Below, one piece after another: positions 1-7,258 of a DNA stretch of 64,000 nucleotides. Numbering within the stretch: the stretch's first letter is position 1; the number at the start of each line of letters is the position of its first letter. The DNA is from JADGHX01 sp037200125 (GTDB lineage: Bacteria; Pseudomonadota; Gammaproteobacteria; Steroidobacterales; Steroidobacteraceae): positions 496,001 through 560,000 of the forward strand of contig JBBCGS010000006.1 of the NCBI GenBank assembly GCA_037200125.1, read 5' to 3'. The notes under the pieces are model-generated. The model worked only from the letters and a program-made list of their open reading frames with translations, was not told where the DNA came from and searched no databases. The translations under genes and the position numbers were made by a program.

Positions 1-178
1 GATGTCCTCACGTGCCCGTGCTGACATGGGTCGGCTCAGCCACGCGTAGTAACCGCTCTTGGAAATGCCCAGCAGCCGGCACATCTGCGCAACTGACTGG
101 GTGGCCTGGTTCGCCTTCACGAATCCGAAGAGCGCTTCGATTTCGCAGGCGCCTCGTTCGCGAACCAGGCCGCGGCTT
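1..178 (-). CDS. IS3 transposase OrfB, N-terminal part only
   Basis: This is the beginning of the DDE transposase subunit of an IS3-family element. The minus-strand frame reads through FGFVKANQ, SVAQMCRLLGISKSGYYAW and LSRPMSARAREDI, which is the helical N-terminal region found in IS3/IS150 OrfB proteins. It is expected to be made as an OrfAB fusion by -1 frameshifting at the A-AAA-G run at 176-180 inside OrfA. The catalytic DDE domain is beyond the window start, so it cannot be judged whether the transposase is intact. Confidence 0.75.
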
Positions 179-431
179 TTGCAAGGATCTCCCGCTCCTC
201 CTTCAGCCGCCGGTTCTCACGGCGCAGCCGCGTGAGCTCCTCACGCTCGGCGCTCGTCAGACCTCCATCACCCCGGCCTACATCGCGCGCCGCCTGCTTC
301 ACCCACTGACGAATCGTCCAGCCGGTGCAGCCGAACTCCTTCGCAAGTTCCTCCAATGAGCGGCCCGCACGATGCAGCTCCACCATCTGCCGCCGGAACT
401 CCGGCGTGTATCTCGTACCCTTCTTTGCCAT
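117..431 (-). CDS. IS3 transposase OrfA (HTH protein)
   Basis: This is a 104-residue DNA-binding subunit of an IS3-family transposase. The start is the ATG at 431, reading MAKKGTRYTPEFRRQMVELH, with GGAG a few bases upstream; in-frame codons further upstream lack a better ribosome site. Residues 7-50 form the HTH_Tnp_1 helix-turn-helix (EFGCTGWTIRQWVKQA), followed by a leucine-zipper-like coiled coil (ELTRLRRENRRLKEEREILAKA) that mediates multimerization in this family. The A-AAA-G slippery run needed to make OrfAB lies near the end of the coiled coil. Confidence 0.85.
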   Translation of the reverse strand: MAKKGTRYTPEFRRQMVELHRAGRSLEELAKEFGCTGWTIRQWVKQAARDVGRGDGGLTSAEREELTRLRRENRRLKEEREILAKAAAWFANEAPAKSKRSSDS

Positions 432-479
432 TGAAGACTCCTCGGTTTGTGACACTGAAGAGTCCACGAAAGCGGGTCA

Positions 480-613
480 AGTCCAGTCTCAACGAGCGCC
501 AGTGCGGAGTTCGGACGCAGAGCCAGCTGACCTACAGTTGCGATCGGCTCATTTCGACTCCCACGGCGCGCGCGAGCTGCGGACTTCAGAACGCTAAACT
601 TCTTCGCAGGCAT
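480..613 (-). pseudogene. 5' end of an unknown gene cut by the IS3 element
   Basis: A minus-strand frame starts at the ATG at 613 behind a strong GGAGGGG ribosome site. It reads MPAKKFSVLKSAARARRGSR and runs on for about 45 residues, then enters the IS3 terminal region at about 479, where it loses meaning. The basic start followed by a neutral stretch resembles no family I can name. The interruption at the IS boundary is the main evidence that this is a disrupted gene. Confidence 0.4.
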
Positions 614-642
614 GGCCCCTCCAATACAGGTGGCTGCGTTCA

Positions 643-676
643 GATGCCCGCCGGTGGTGACGAACCGGCGGGCATC
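643..676 (-). terminator. strong hairpin after the 702-1157 gene
   Basis: Perfect 13-bp arms (643-655 and 664-676, GATGCCCGCCGGT and its complement) enclose an 8-base loop. It sits 26 bases past the stop of the minus-strand gene at 702-1157. There is no T-tract, so it may stabilise or end the transcript but is not a textbook intrinsic terminator. Confidence 0.5.
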
Positions 677-701
677 GCTGGACCAATCGATCGGAACTCA
701 G

Positions 702-1157
702 CTACTTGGATGACGGTTCACCTCCTTGGTCCGTCACACCAACGTCCGCATGATCGATTGAATCAGCCAACTGCTTTGGCGACTCCTGCGAAGAAAACCG
801 ATCCTCTGTCTTGCGCTGGGCGGCGGTGATCAGCCCGGCATTCTGCAGCCGCGCCTCGATTGCTCGCAGCGCGCGTCCGTGACTTGCGGCAATCTCGTCA
901 AGCGGCTTGTTGGCGTGAAACTCCTCGAGCAATTCCTTGTGCTCTTTCGGAGTCCACGTTCGCCCGATGTTTCGCGGCAGTTGCGATCGTCGCGAGGCTC
1001 GCGCAACGGAATCGTTCAAAGCCTCGATAGCGGCCAGGAGAGCCCGGAGCACATCCGGGTCCTGCAGTACGCTGTCGACAGAGAGATCGCGATCCTTTAT
1101 CGGGTCGACGCCATGCAGAAGTGAATCGAGGATTTCGCGGGCACGTTTGGCTTGCAC
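702..1157 (-). CDS. hypothetical protein with HTH-like C-terminal half
   Basis: This is a 151-residue protein of unknown function in the tRNA-Asp-linked island. I chose the GTG at 1157 because GGAGG lies eight bases upstream; the longer frame reaching 1469 begins with low-complexity sequence. The N-terminal half is acidic and helical (AKRAREILDSLLHG, VLRALLAAIEALND). Residues 65-110 contain RTWTPKEHKELLEEF followed by LDEIAASHGRALRAIEARL, which resembles a Myb/SANT-like or repeated HTH DNA-binding segment seen in proteins that choose binding by residue pairs. The tail is polar and probably disordered. No family name can be assigned. Confidence 0.6.
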   Translation of the reverse strand: MQAKRAREILDSLLHGVDPIKDRDLSVDSVLQDPDVLRALLAAIEALNDSVARASRRSQLPRNIGRTWTPKEHKELLEEFHANKPLDEIAASHGRALRAIEARLQNAGLITAAQRKTEDRFSSQESPKQLADSIDHADVGVTDQGGEPSSK

Positions 1158-1429
1158 GCTCAGTCCTCCATCGCGATGGCACGTTGGTGGCTGCGGCAGG
1201 CAAGCTTCGAGCGAGTACCTACTCGGGAAAAAACAGAAGCATGGGAAAACACCGGTCGTCTCCCATAAATGAGGGTGAACGAAGCCGGCGGCGTGACCAG
1301 CGTGAGTTAGTGCGATTGCGGACTGAGCGCGAAGGTAATCGCTTGGGACAATGCTAGCTAAAGCGGTGTGGCTTCTCAATGGGCCTCCGTCCACCTCAAA
1401 CCCTACTGAAAGAAACGCACCCCGCAGAC

Positions 1430-2847
1430 CTACGCCGCGTCGGAGACGACCTCCGTCTCCGGAGGACAATCACCTTCGTCGACAGCCGTAGAAGCAAGCG
1501 GCGACCACCCGAACAGGTGCACTGTCTTCATTGCCTCGACAACTGACGCTCGCCCAGCTTCGTTGATCCCTTTCAAATCCGTGCTGGCACGAAGCGCATC
1601 AAGGTAGTCGGCCCAGCTCTGCATCATGGCGCGTCGCTGTGGAAGATATTTCGCATGGTTGTACGACCTTCGCACCTTGTTGCGCTCTTGGTGCGCGAGC
1701 TGCATATCAACTCACTTCTCGCTCCATCCGAGTTCCATGAGCTGCGTGTTCGCGAGAGCGCGGAAACCATGCCATGTTATCTCGTCGCCGCTATAGCCGA
1801 GAGCTCTGATCGCTGCGGTTATGCAGTTCTCCGACATCGGGCGATCTGGATGGCGCAACTGCGGAAAGACCCACCGACGACTCCCGAGTGCATTCGCACC
1901 TCTCGGAGAATCTCCACTGACTGTCGGGATAGAGGGACGATGTGTGGGCTACGCATCTTCATGCGCGTCCACGGCACTCGCCATTCCGGAGTAGGCCCGT
2001 CCAGAGTGACGTTCGCCCACTCCATCGTCCGAAACTCGATTGGCCGAGGAAAGATGTAAGGGCGCGAGTTGAAGACCTAATCGTGTGAGCGGCTCGCCAT
2101 GGTATGCAGCCGTCGCGCGCAGAAACTGACCGATCTTCGTTGGCTCGGTTATCGCGGCCATGTGCTCAGGTTCGACTGGAACCAGAAGCCCGATGAGATC
2201 GGAGGCGACGTCGTCGCACTTGCGGCCCGTGGCTCTCGCATATCGCAGAACTCGACTGCAGATCGATCGCACGCGGTGAGCCAGCTCAAACGTGCCGCGC
2301 GACTCGATGCGACGAAGGACGTCGAGAAGCATCGGGCCCGTGAGAGTCCGGACGTCGACGCCGGCGATGTACGGGAAGACGTGCAATTCGAGGCGGCGCT
2401 CCATCGTATCTACCGTTTCCGCGCTGATCGGCTCACGCCGTCTGGCTTTGCGCTTTCGATGCGGCTGAATCGTTCGCTCAACGACCTCGGCCGCCACATC
2501 CGGGGGGTTGGCTCCAGCAAGGCTCGCACGCCGCAACGTTGTCAGCAGTTCGAGAGCGACTGCTTTGAAGGTGTCGGCGTCGGAATGTTCTTCGGCGCGT
2601 CGCCTGACGGCGGGGTCAATTCCTTGGCGAAGGTCGCGGCGAGCCTCGTCGCGCTCGTCACGGGCTTCCTTCAAGGTCACTTCCGGGTATGCGCCGAGAG
2701 CCAGCGCCTTCTCTCTCCGGGTCGGCCCTTGAAGCGCCAAAGCCGGCCGCCGGACGGCGTTATTAGAAGAAAAAGCCCCTTCTCATCGAAGAGCTTTCGT
2801 GACTTTTCCGAGGGCTTCGCCGCGCGGATCGCGATGTCTGTGAGCAT
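1430..2847 (-). pseudogene. P4-type tyrosine integrase, decayed
   Basis: This was a site-specific recombinase of the P4/CP4-57 type that inserted an island at the adjacent tRNA-Asp. Pieces in order are the N-terminal arm-binding domain (MLTDIAIRAAKPSEKSRKLF from 2847), the SAM-like core-binding domain (ALGAYPEVTLKEARDERDEA), the catalytic parts MEWANVTLDG, WHGFRALANTQ (the HxxR box), and the tail SYNHAKYLPQRR with the expected catalytic Tyr. They lie in different frames. Frameshifts fall near 2740, 2055 and 1880, and a TGA at 1712-1714 replaces the usual Trp of WSEKWVDMQLAH. A full-length family member is about 400 residues; this one cannot be functional. Confidence 0.85.
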
Positions 2848-3009
2848 TTGGGGGTACGCCTCCGTCGTAGGCCCACGTGCCCCCGGACCGTACCCCACAG
2901 TGCCCCAGCTCTCTGTAGACAATAGGAGCGCTCTGTAGACCGCATTTATGCGGACTATCAGCCACTTGCGCTCTCAGAAGCCTTCGGTGGAAACCAGTGG
3001 AACACATGA

Positions 3010-3086
3010 TGGCGGAGCGGACGGGACTCGAACCCGCGACCCCCGGCGTGACAGGCCGGTATTCTAACCAGCTGAACTACCGCTCC
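3010..3086 (-). tRNA. tRNA-Asp (GTC)
   Basis: This is a complete 77-base cloverleaf on the minus strand. The acceptor stem GGAGCGG pairs with CCGCTCC, the anticodon loop CTGTCAC reads GAC/GAT, and the T-loop is GGTTCGAGTCC. The CCA tail is encoded at 3012-3010. The integrase pseudogene lies immediately downstream of its 3' end, which is the usual arrangement for a tRNA used as an attachment site. Confidence 0.95.
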
Positions 3087-3232
3087 GACGACGCAAGGAC
3101 GGCAGTTCAGGAAGGGGCCGTCCTCGCGAGGGGGCGCATCCTAAACGATTGAATGGCTTGCCGCCAGACCGAATTGCCGACCCCAACGGCACCGCCCGGC
3201 CACCAACCGTTTTACGGTCAATTGGCCTGCAA

Positions 3233-3470
3233 AAGTGGGTTGATTCCGGCGGAAGCTCAATCCAGCTCGCGGAAGCGGGTCAATGCGCCCCAGACCTCAC
3301 TTCCAGCTCGCGGAAGCGGCTTGATTCCCGCCGGATCTTACTTCCCGCCGGGGGAAGTAAGATCCGGCTCGGGGGAGCTCGATCCCGGCTCGGGGAACCT
3401 CACTCCGCTTCGCGCAACCTGGCTTCCGCGCCGCGCACCCTCACTCCGCCGCACCCAGCCTCGCTCCCGA
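3233..3470. repeat. decayed array of about 21-24-base units
   Basis: The stretch between tRNA-Asp and the hydrolase gene is built of about ten degenerate units. Each is a CG-rich part such as CAGCTCGCGGAAGCGG followed by a short tail of the type CAATC, ACTTC, GATTC or ACTC. Two units share the exact string CAGCTCGCGGAAGCGG. The array runs into the 3' end of the hydrolase gene. No convincing gene is seen from 3087 to 3440. Confidence 0.5.
3331..3367 (-). terminator. 16-bp perfect hairpin after the hydrolase gene
   Basis: Arms 3331-3346 and 3352-3367 (CCGGATCTTACTTCCC and its exact complement) enclose a 5-base loop. It lies about 75 bases beyond the stop of the minus-strand hydrolase gene and inside the degenerate repeat array. 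It lacks a T-run. It could be a transcript end or simply two inverted repeat units. Confidence 0.5.
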
Positions 3471-4460
3471 CCCCCGAACCGAACTCACAAACTCCACCGG
3501 ATTGCTCAGCGTCCCCAACCCCGCAATCGTCACCTCCACCGGCCCCACCGTCTTCGCCAGGTTGGCCGTATGGATGCTCTTCCGCCCCACCCCCGCCTTG
3601 AACGCCGTCCCCAGGGAAATCACATCCCCTGGCTCCAGCGTCTGAAACCGGCTGATGAAGGCAATGACCTCCGCAACCTTGTAGTTGTAATACCGCGTGC
3701 TGTCCTCGGCCACGACCTCCCCCGCCACGCGGCAGGTGACCTCGAGGTCATCCGGGTCGGCCACCTCATCCCGCGTCACGAGCCACGGCCCCATCGGCCC
3801 GAATGTATCGCTGCCCTTGTAGCGCCCCGCGTACGAAAGGTGCTGCTCGACGCGTTCGGTCTTGTCCGGATTTTCCTTCGACGCATACAGCGCGTAGTAG
3901 TGAAACAAATCCTCCGCACGCATCCCATTGCTCGTGACGTCGTTGAAGATCGTGTACCCAAATACCGCAGCCAACGCATCTTTCACCGCAATTTCCCGCG
4001 CGCGGTGACCGACGATCACCGCGAGCTCCGGCTCCGGATGCGTGCTGCCGTAGTAGTCGTGAATGCGAATAGCCTGCTGATGCCCCACGAGGCACGACGC
4101 CGGCTTGAGGAAAAACGCCGGATGATTCGGCGCGCGGATCTTCCGCTCGTTGCTCGATGAGTTGTTCATGGCCACGCCGCAGATCTTCCCGGGGCGCCGC
4201 ACCGGCGGGCGCCACAGGACTTCACTCACGGCGATTCGGTGCGACGGTTTGCCATGCGCACGAAACGCATCGAGCGCGGCGGGCAATGACGGCATCAGCA
4301 CCGAGGCCCGCTCGATGAAATCGACCATGTCCGTGGTGGCGAGGCCCGCGCCGCCGGGCGCGTAGCTGTGCAGGAGGTCGTTCACGTCGACCAGGGTTTC
4401 CGCGTCGACGGCGACGACAACCCGCTCGCGATTACGGTGCTGAATGCTGGCTAATTTCAT
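3441..4460 (-). CDS. fumarylacetoacetate hydrolase-family protein
   Basis: This is a 339-residue soluble enzyme of the FAH superfamily, metal-dependent hydrolases or decarboxylases acting on diketo acids, for example in aromatic or sugar acid breakdown. The exact substrate cannot be read from sequence. The start is the ATG at 4460 (MKLASIQHRN); upstream codons encode a non-family extension. The FAH core follows a lid region, with GKICGVAMNN, the metal-ligand segment HPEPELAVIVG, and GYTIFNDVTSNGM. Near the C-terminus is LEPGDVISLGTAFKAG. It is a single gene with a noncoding upstream stretch, divergent from pyrophosphatase. Confidence 0.85.
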   Translation of the reverse strand: MKLASIQHRNRERVVVAVDAETLVDVNDLLHSYAPGGAGLATTDMVDFIERASVLMPSLPAALDAFRAHGKPSHRIAVSEVLWRPPVRRPGKICGVAMNNSSSNERKIRAPNHPAFFLKPASCLVGHQQAIRIHDYYGSTHPEPELAVIVGHRAREIAVKDALAAVFGYTIFNDVTSNGMRAEDLFHYYALYASKENPDKTERVEQHLSYAGRYKGSDTFGPMGPWLVTRDEVADPDDLEVTCRVAGEVVAEDSTRYYNYKVAEVIAFISRFQTLEPGDVISLGTAFKAGVGRKSIHTANLAKTVGPVEVTIAGLGTLSNPVEFVSSVRGSGARLGAAE

Positions 4461-4806
4461 GTGTCGGGCTACCCGTTTTTCGGCTAGTGTGCCGGCCCGA
4501 GCGGCAGGGCTTCGGCGGTCTATGACTGGTGGCATCGGCCCCGTCAAGTCGTTGATCGGTCACGGGTTCAGGCCCGGCCGGGCTTGCCCGGCGAGCGGGC
4601 CGCGCCCCGCCGCTTCGTGTTCCCGCGGGAACACTCCCGGAATGCCGAGGCCCGCGCCGGCTCGCCGGATTTATGTCTTACGTGTGAGGTCCGCACTCCT
4701 TATATAGGCTCCCAACGGGGCCTACTGCGCAACCTGTGTTTCGCGCGGCTGGCCGCGCCTCACGCGTTTTGGGTTTTGTTCGATCGTTACCTCGTAAGGA
4801 ATTTGA
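4461..4806. other. intergenic region between hydrolase and ppa
   Basis: This divergent spacer should hold promoters for both neighbours. It contains GC-rich inverted segments around 4570-4620 and a TATATAG stretch near 4699, but no gene, RNA or clearly matching promoter could be recognised. Confidence 0.4.
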
Positions 4807-5337
4807 ATGCGCCTTGAAGCTATATCCACGGGCCGTGACCCGCCAAATGAAGTGAACGTGATCGTCGAAGTGCCGGTAGGCGGCGAGCCGATCAAGTACG
4901 AGATGGACAAGGAGTCCGGCGCGCTCATCGTGGATCGTTTTCTGTACACGCCCATGCGCTACCCGGGGAATTACGGGTTCATTCCGCACACGCTGTCGGA
5001 TGACGGCGATCCGTGCGACGTGCTGGTGATGAACCAGCGCGGCATCGTGCCGGGCGCCGTGCTGGCCGTGCGGCCGGTTGGCGTGCTGAAGATGCAGGAC
5101 GAAGCGGGCGGAGACGAGAAGATCATCGCAGTGCCGGTGCCGCGCCTCACGCGGCGCTACGAAAAGGTGCACAACTATTCGGACCTGCCCGAGATCACCG
5201 TCCACCAGATCGAGCACTTCTTCGAGCACTACAAGGATCTCGAAACCACGAAGTGGGTGAAGGTGCTGGGCTGGGGCGATGCCGATGAGGCGAAGCGACT
5301 CATTCTCGTAGGCATCGAGAAAGCCAAAAAGAAATAA
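4807..5337 (+). CDS. ppa: inorganic pyrophosphatase
   Basis: This 176-residue cytosolic family I pyrophosphatase hydrolyses pyrophosphate to two phosphates and pulls biosynthetic reactions forward. The conserved motifs are in order: NVIVEVPVG and IKYEMDKESG at the N-terminus, then YTPMRYPGNYGFIPHT, then the metal-binding signature DGDPCDVLV (the DxDPxD motif). Length matches the bacterial hexameric enzymes. AAGGA at 4796-4800 is a good ribosome site for the ATG at 4807. A GC-rich palindrome follows the stop. Confidence 0.97.
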   Translation: MRLEAISTGRDPPNEVNVIVEVPVGGEPIKYEMDKESGALIVDRFLYTPMRYPGNYGFIPHTLSDDGDPCDVLVMNQRGIVPGAVLAVRPVGVLKMQDEAGGDEKIIAVPVPRLTRRYEKVHNYSDLPEITVHQIEHFFEHYKDLETTKWVKVLGWGDADEAKRLILVGIEKAKKK

Positions 5338-5360
5338 GCTGGCGTATTGTTACGGCTGTC

Positions 5361-5389
5361 CAAGGGCGGCGGTGCCACCGCCGCCCTTG
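5361..5389 (+). terminator. 29-base GC-rich palindrome after ppa
   Basis: CAAGGGCGGCGGTG (5361-5374) is followed after one base by its exact complement (5376-5389). It lies 24 bases after the ppa stop and 19 before the ggt start. It probably forms a stable stem ending the ppa transcript, though no T-tract follows. Confidence 0.5.
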
Positions 5390-5407
5390 TCGGGAGGGAA
5401 GACAGCC

Positions 5408-7168
5408 ATGCTACGCCGGACGTTCGTTGCCTCTCTTCCAGCGCTCGCGGCCGCGAGCGCCTTCGCGCAGACGCGCGACGCCAATCCCAATCGAGATCGA
5501 CGCGACGTCATGTTTGGCGATCGCGTGGACGGGGCGACGTTTGCCTCGCGTTCGGCGGTTTGGGGTGTGCACGGCGCGGCGGCGACGGCTCAGCCTCTTG
5601 CCACGCTGGCAGCTATCGAGATCCTGAAAGCTGGCGGCTCCGCAGTGGATGCCGCCATCGCGGCGAATGCGTGCCTCGGCTTCTTCGAACCTACGGCCAA
5701 TGGCATCGGCGGCGACTGCTTCGCGATGCTGTGGGACCCGAAGACCCAGAAAGTCGTGGGGCTCAACGGGTCCGGCAGAAGTCCCGCGAATCTCTCGCTC
5801 GAAACCGTGCGCAGCCGTGCGAAGAAAGGGCTCGTTCCAGGTTACGGAGCGATCGCGGTTTCGGTGCCGGGCTGCGTGGATGCCTGGTGGCAGCTGCACC
5901 AGCGCTACGGGAAGCTCGCGTGGAAGAAGCTGTTCGATCCCGCAATCGGCTATGCGACAGACGGCGCGCCCGTTGCGCAGACGGTGGCGTTCTACATCAA
6001 CGCCTCGTTCAAGAGATTCACGTCCGTCGACCTCGGCATTGAAGAAGTGGAGAACTTTCGCAAGGTGTGGGCGCCCGAAGGACAGCCACCGGCGGAAGGT
6101 GAAGTCTTTCGCAATCCCGCGCTCGCGCGCACGCTCGGGCTCATCGCAAAAGGCGGGCGCGATGCCTTCTACAAAGGCGAAATCGCGGAGACCATCGAAC
6201 GCTACTTCAAGCGCATCGGCGGCTGGATGACGAAAGCCGATCTCGCCGCGCACACCTCCGAATGGACGCAGCCGATCGTCAGCACCTATCGCGGTGTGGA
6301 TGTGTATGGCCTCGCGCCCAACACGCAAGGGCTCACGACGCTGCAGATCCTGAACATTCTCGAAACCTTCGACGTTCAGAAGCTCGGCTTCCAGTCCGCC
6401 GCGCTCATTCATCACGCCGTCGAAGCGAAGCGGCTCGCGTTCGAAGATCGGGCGCGGTACTTCGCGGATCCGGATTTCTCGACGGCGCCGATCGAGTGGC
6501 TCAACTCGAAGGACTACGCGCGCGAGCGCGCGAAGCTCATCAAGCCGGACGGCATCCTTACGCCCGTGCATCCGGGTCAGGCGCCGAGTCACGGCGACAC
6601 AACCTATTTCTGCACGGCGGATTCGCACGGGATGATGGTGTCGATCATCCAGTCGAATTATCGCGGCATGGGCGGCGGGCTGATGCCGGATGGCCTCGGG
6701 TTCATGTTCCAGGATCGCGGTGAGTTGTTCGCGCTCACGGACGGGCACCCGAATATCTACGCGCCTCGCAAGCGCCCGTTCCAGACCATCATTCCCGGCT
6801 TCGCGGTGAAGAACGGCGAGCCGTGGCTCGCGTTCGGCGTGATGGGCGGAGACATGCAGCCGCAGGGGCAGGCGCAGGTGATCTCGAACTTCGTCGACTT
6901 CGGGCTTGCTGTGCAGGAAGCGGGCGATTCGCCGCGCTGGCATCACGAAGGCTCTTCCGAGCCGACGGGTGAAGAACAGAATGGCGTGGGCCTTCTGCGC
7001 CTGGAGACAGGGATTCCCGCGACGACGCGGAAGGCGCTCGCCGATCTCGGCTGGACGCTTGGGGAAAGCGATGGCGGCTTCGGGCGTTACCAGGCCATCG
7101 AGCGATGGCCGGGGCGCTACGCCGCCGCGGCTGATCCGCGCGCGGACGGCGCGGCATTGGCTTACTGA
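5408..7168 (+). CDS. gamma-glutamyltransferase family protein
   Basis: This is a 586-residue periplasmic Ntn-hydrolase of the gamma-glutamyltranspeptidase family, which cleaves gamma-glutamyl bonds in glutathione and related compounds. The ATG at 5408 follows GGAGGGAAG. The first 19 residues form an export signal with a twin-Arg-like start (MLRRTFVASLPALAAASAFA). The large subunit contains AVDAAIAANACLGFFEP and NGIGGDCFAML. The self-cleavage and nucleophile site is HGDTTYF, with Thr398 or Thr399, followed by the GMGGGLMPDGLGFM loop of the small subunit. True GGT or a related cephalosporin-acylase-type enzyme cannot be told apart. It converges with the peptidase downstream. Confidence 0.88.
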   Translation: MLRRTFVASLPALAAASAFAQTRDANPNRDRRDVMFGDRVDGATFASRSAVWGVHGAAATAQPLATLAAIEILKAGGSAVDAAIAANACLGFFEPTANGIGGDCFAMLWDPKTQKVVGLNGSGRSPANLSLETVRSRAKKGLVPGYGAIAVSVPGCVDAWWQLHQRYGKLAWKKLFDPAIGYATDGAPVAQTVAFYINASFKRFTSVDLGIEEVENFRKVWAPEGQPPAEGEVFRNPALARTLGLIAKGGRDAFYKGEIAETIERYFKRIGGWMTKADLAAHTSEWTQPIVSTYRGVDVYGLAPNTQGLTTLQILNILETFDVQKLGFQSAALIHHAVEAKRLAFEDRARYFADPDFSTAPIEWLNSKDYARERAKLIKPDGILTPVHPGQAPSHGDTTYFCTADSHGMMVSIIQSNYRGMGGGLMPDGLGFMFQDRGELFALTDGHPNIYAPRKRPFQTIIPGFAVKNGEPWLAFGVMGGDMQPQGQAQVISNFVDFGLAVQEAGDSPRWHHEGSSEPTGEEQNGVGLLRLETGIPATTRKALADLGWTLGESDGGFGRYQAIERWPGRYAAAADPRADGAALAY

Positions 7169-7191
7169 CGCCTTGGCTTACTGATGCCTCG

Positions 7192-7250
7192 TCTTAGCCG
7201 CCCGGCGATTGAGGGCTTCTCGAGAGGCCTCAATCGCCGGGCGGCTAAGA
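7192..7250. terminator. bidirectional 23-bp hairpin between convergent genes
   Basis: Arms 7192-7214 and 7228-7250 pair perfectly (TCTTAGCCGCCCGGCG..., loop of about 13 bases). The hairpin sits between the ends of the convergent gamma-glutamyltransferase and oligopeptidase genes. It shares the core TAGCCGCCCGGCG with the hairpin at 32831-32859. Confidence 0.65.
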
Positions 7251-7258
7251 GGCTAAGA

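Larger units (their letters stand above)
1..479 (-). mobile_element. IS3-family insertion sequence, truncated by the window edge
   Basis: This is the left part of an IS3-type element on the minus strand. It holds a complete OrfA and the start of OrfB in the -1 frame, with an A-AAA-G slippery site at 176-180. The outer end is placed at about 479 because the minus-strand sequence there begins TGACCCGC, a plausible IS3 terminal TG, and a neighbouring reading frame breaks at the same point. The other terminus and the target duplication lie outside the window. Confidence 0.8.

Noticed and set aside
3153..4160. Long plus-strand open frame opposite the hydrolase
   Set aside because: It is antisense to a clear FAH-family gene and passes through a degenerate repeat array; the translation is Arg/Pro-rich and matches no family.
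5411..6946. 511-codon minus-strand frame opposite the gamma-glutamyltransferase
   Set aside because: High GC leaves long open frames opposite real genes; composition is Arg/His/Glu-rich with no domain, while the plus strand has all GGT motifs.
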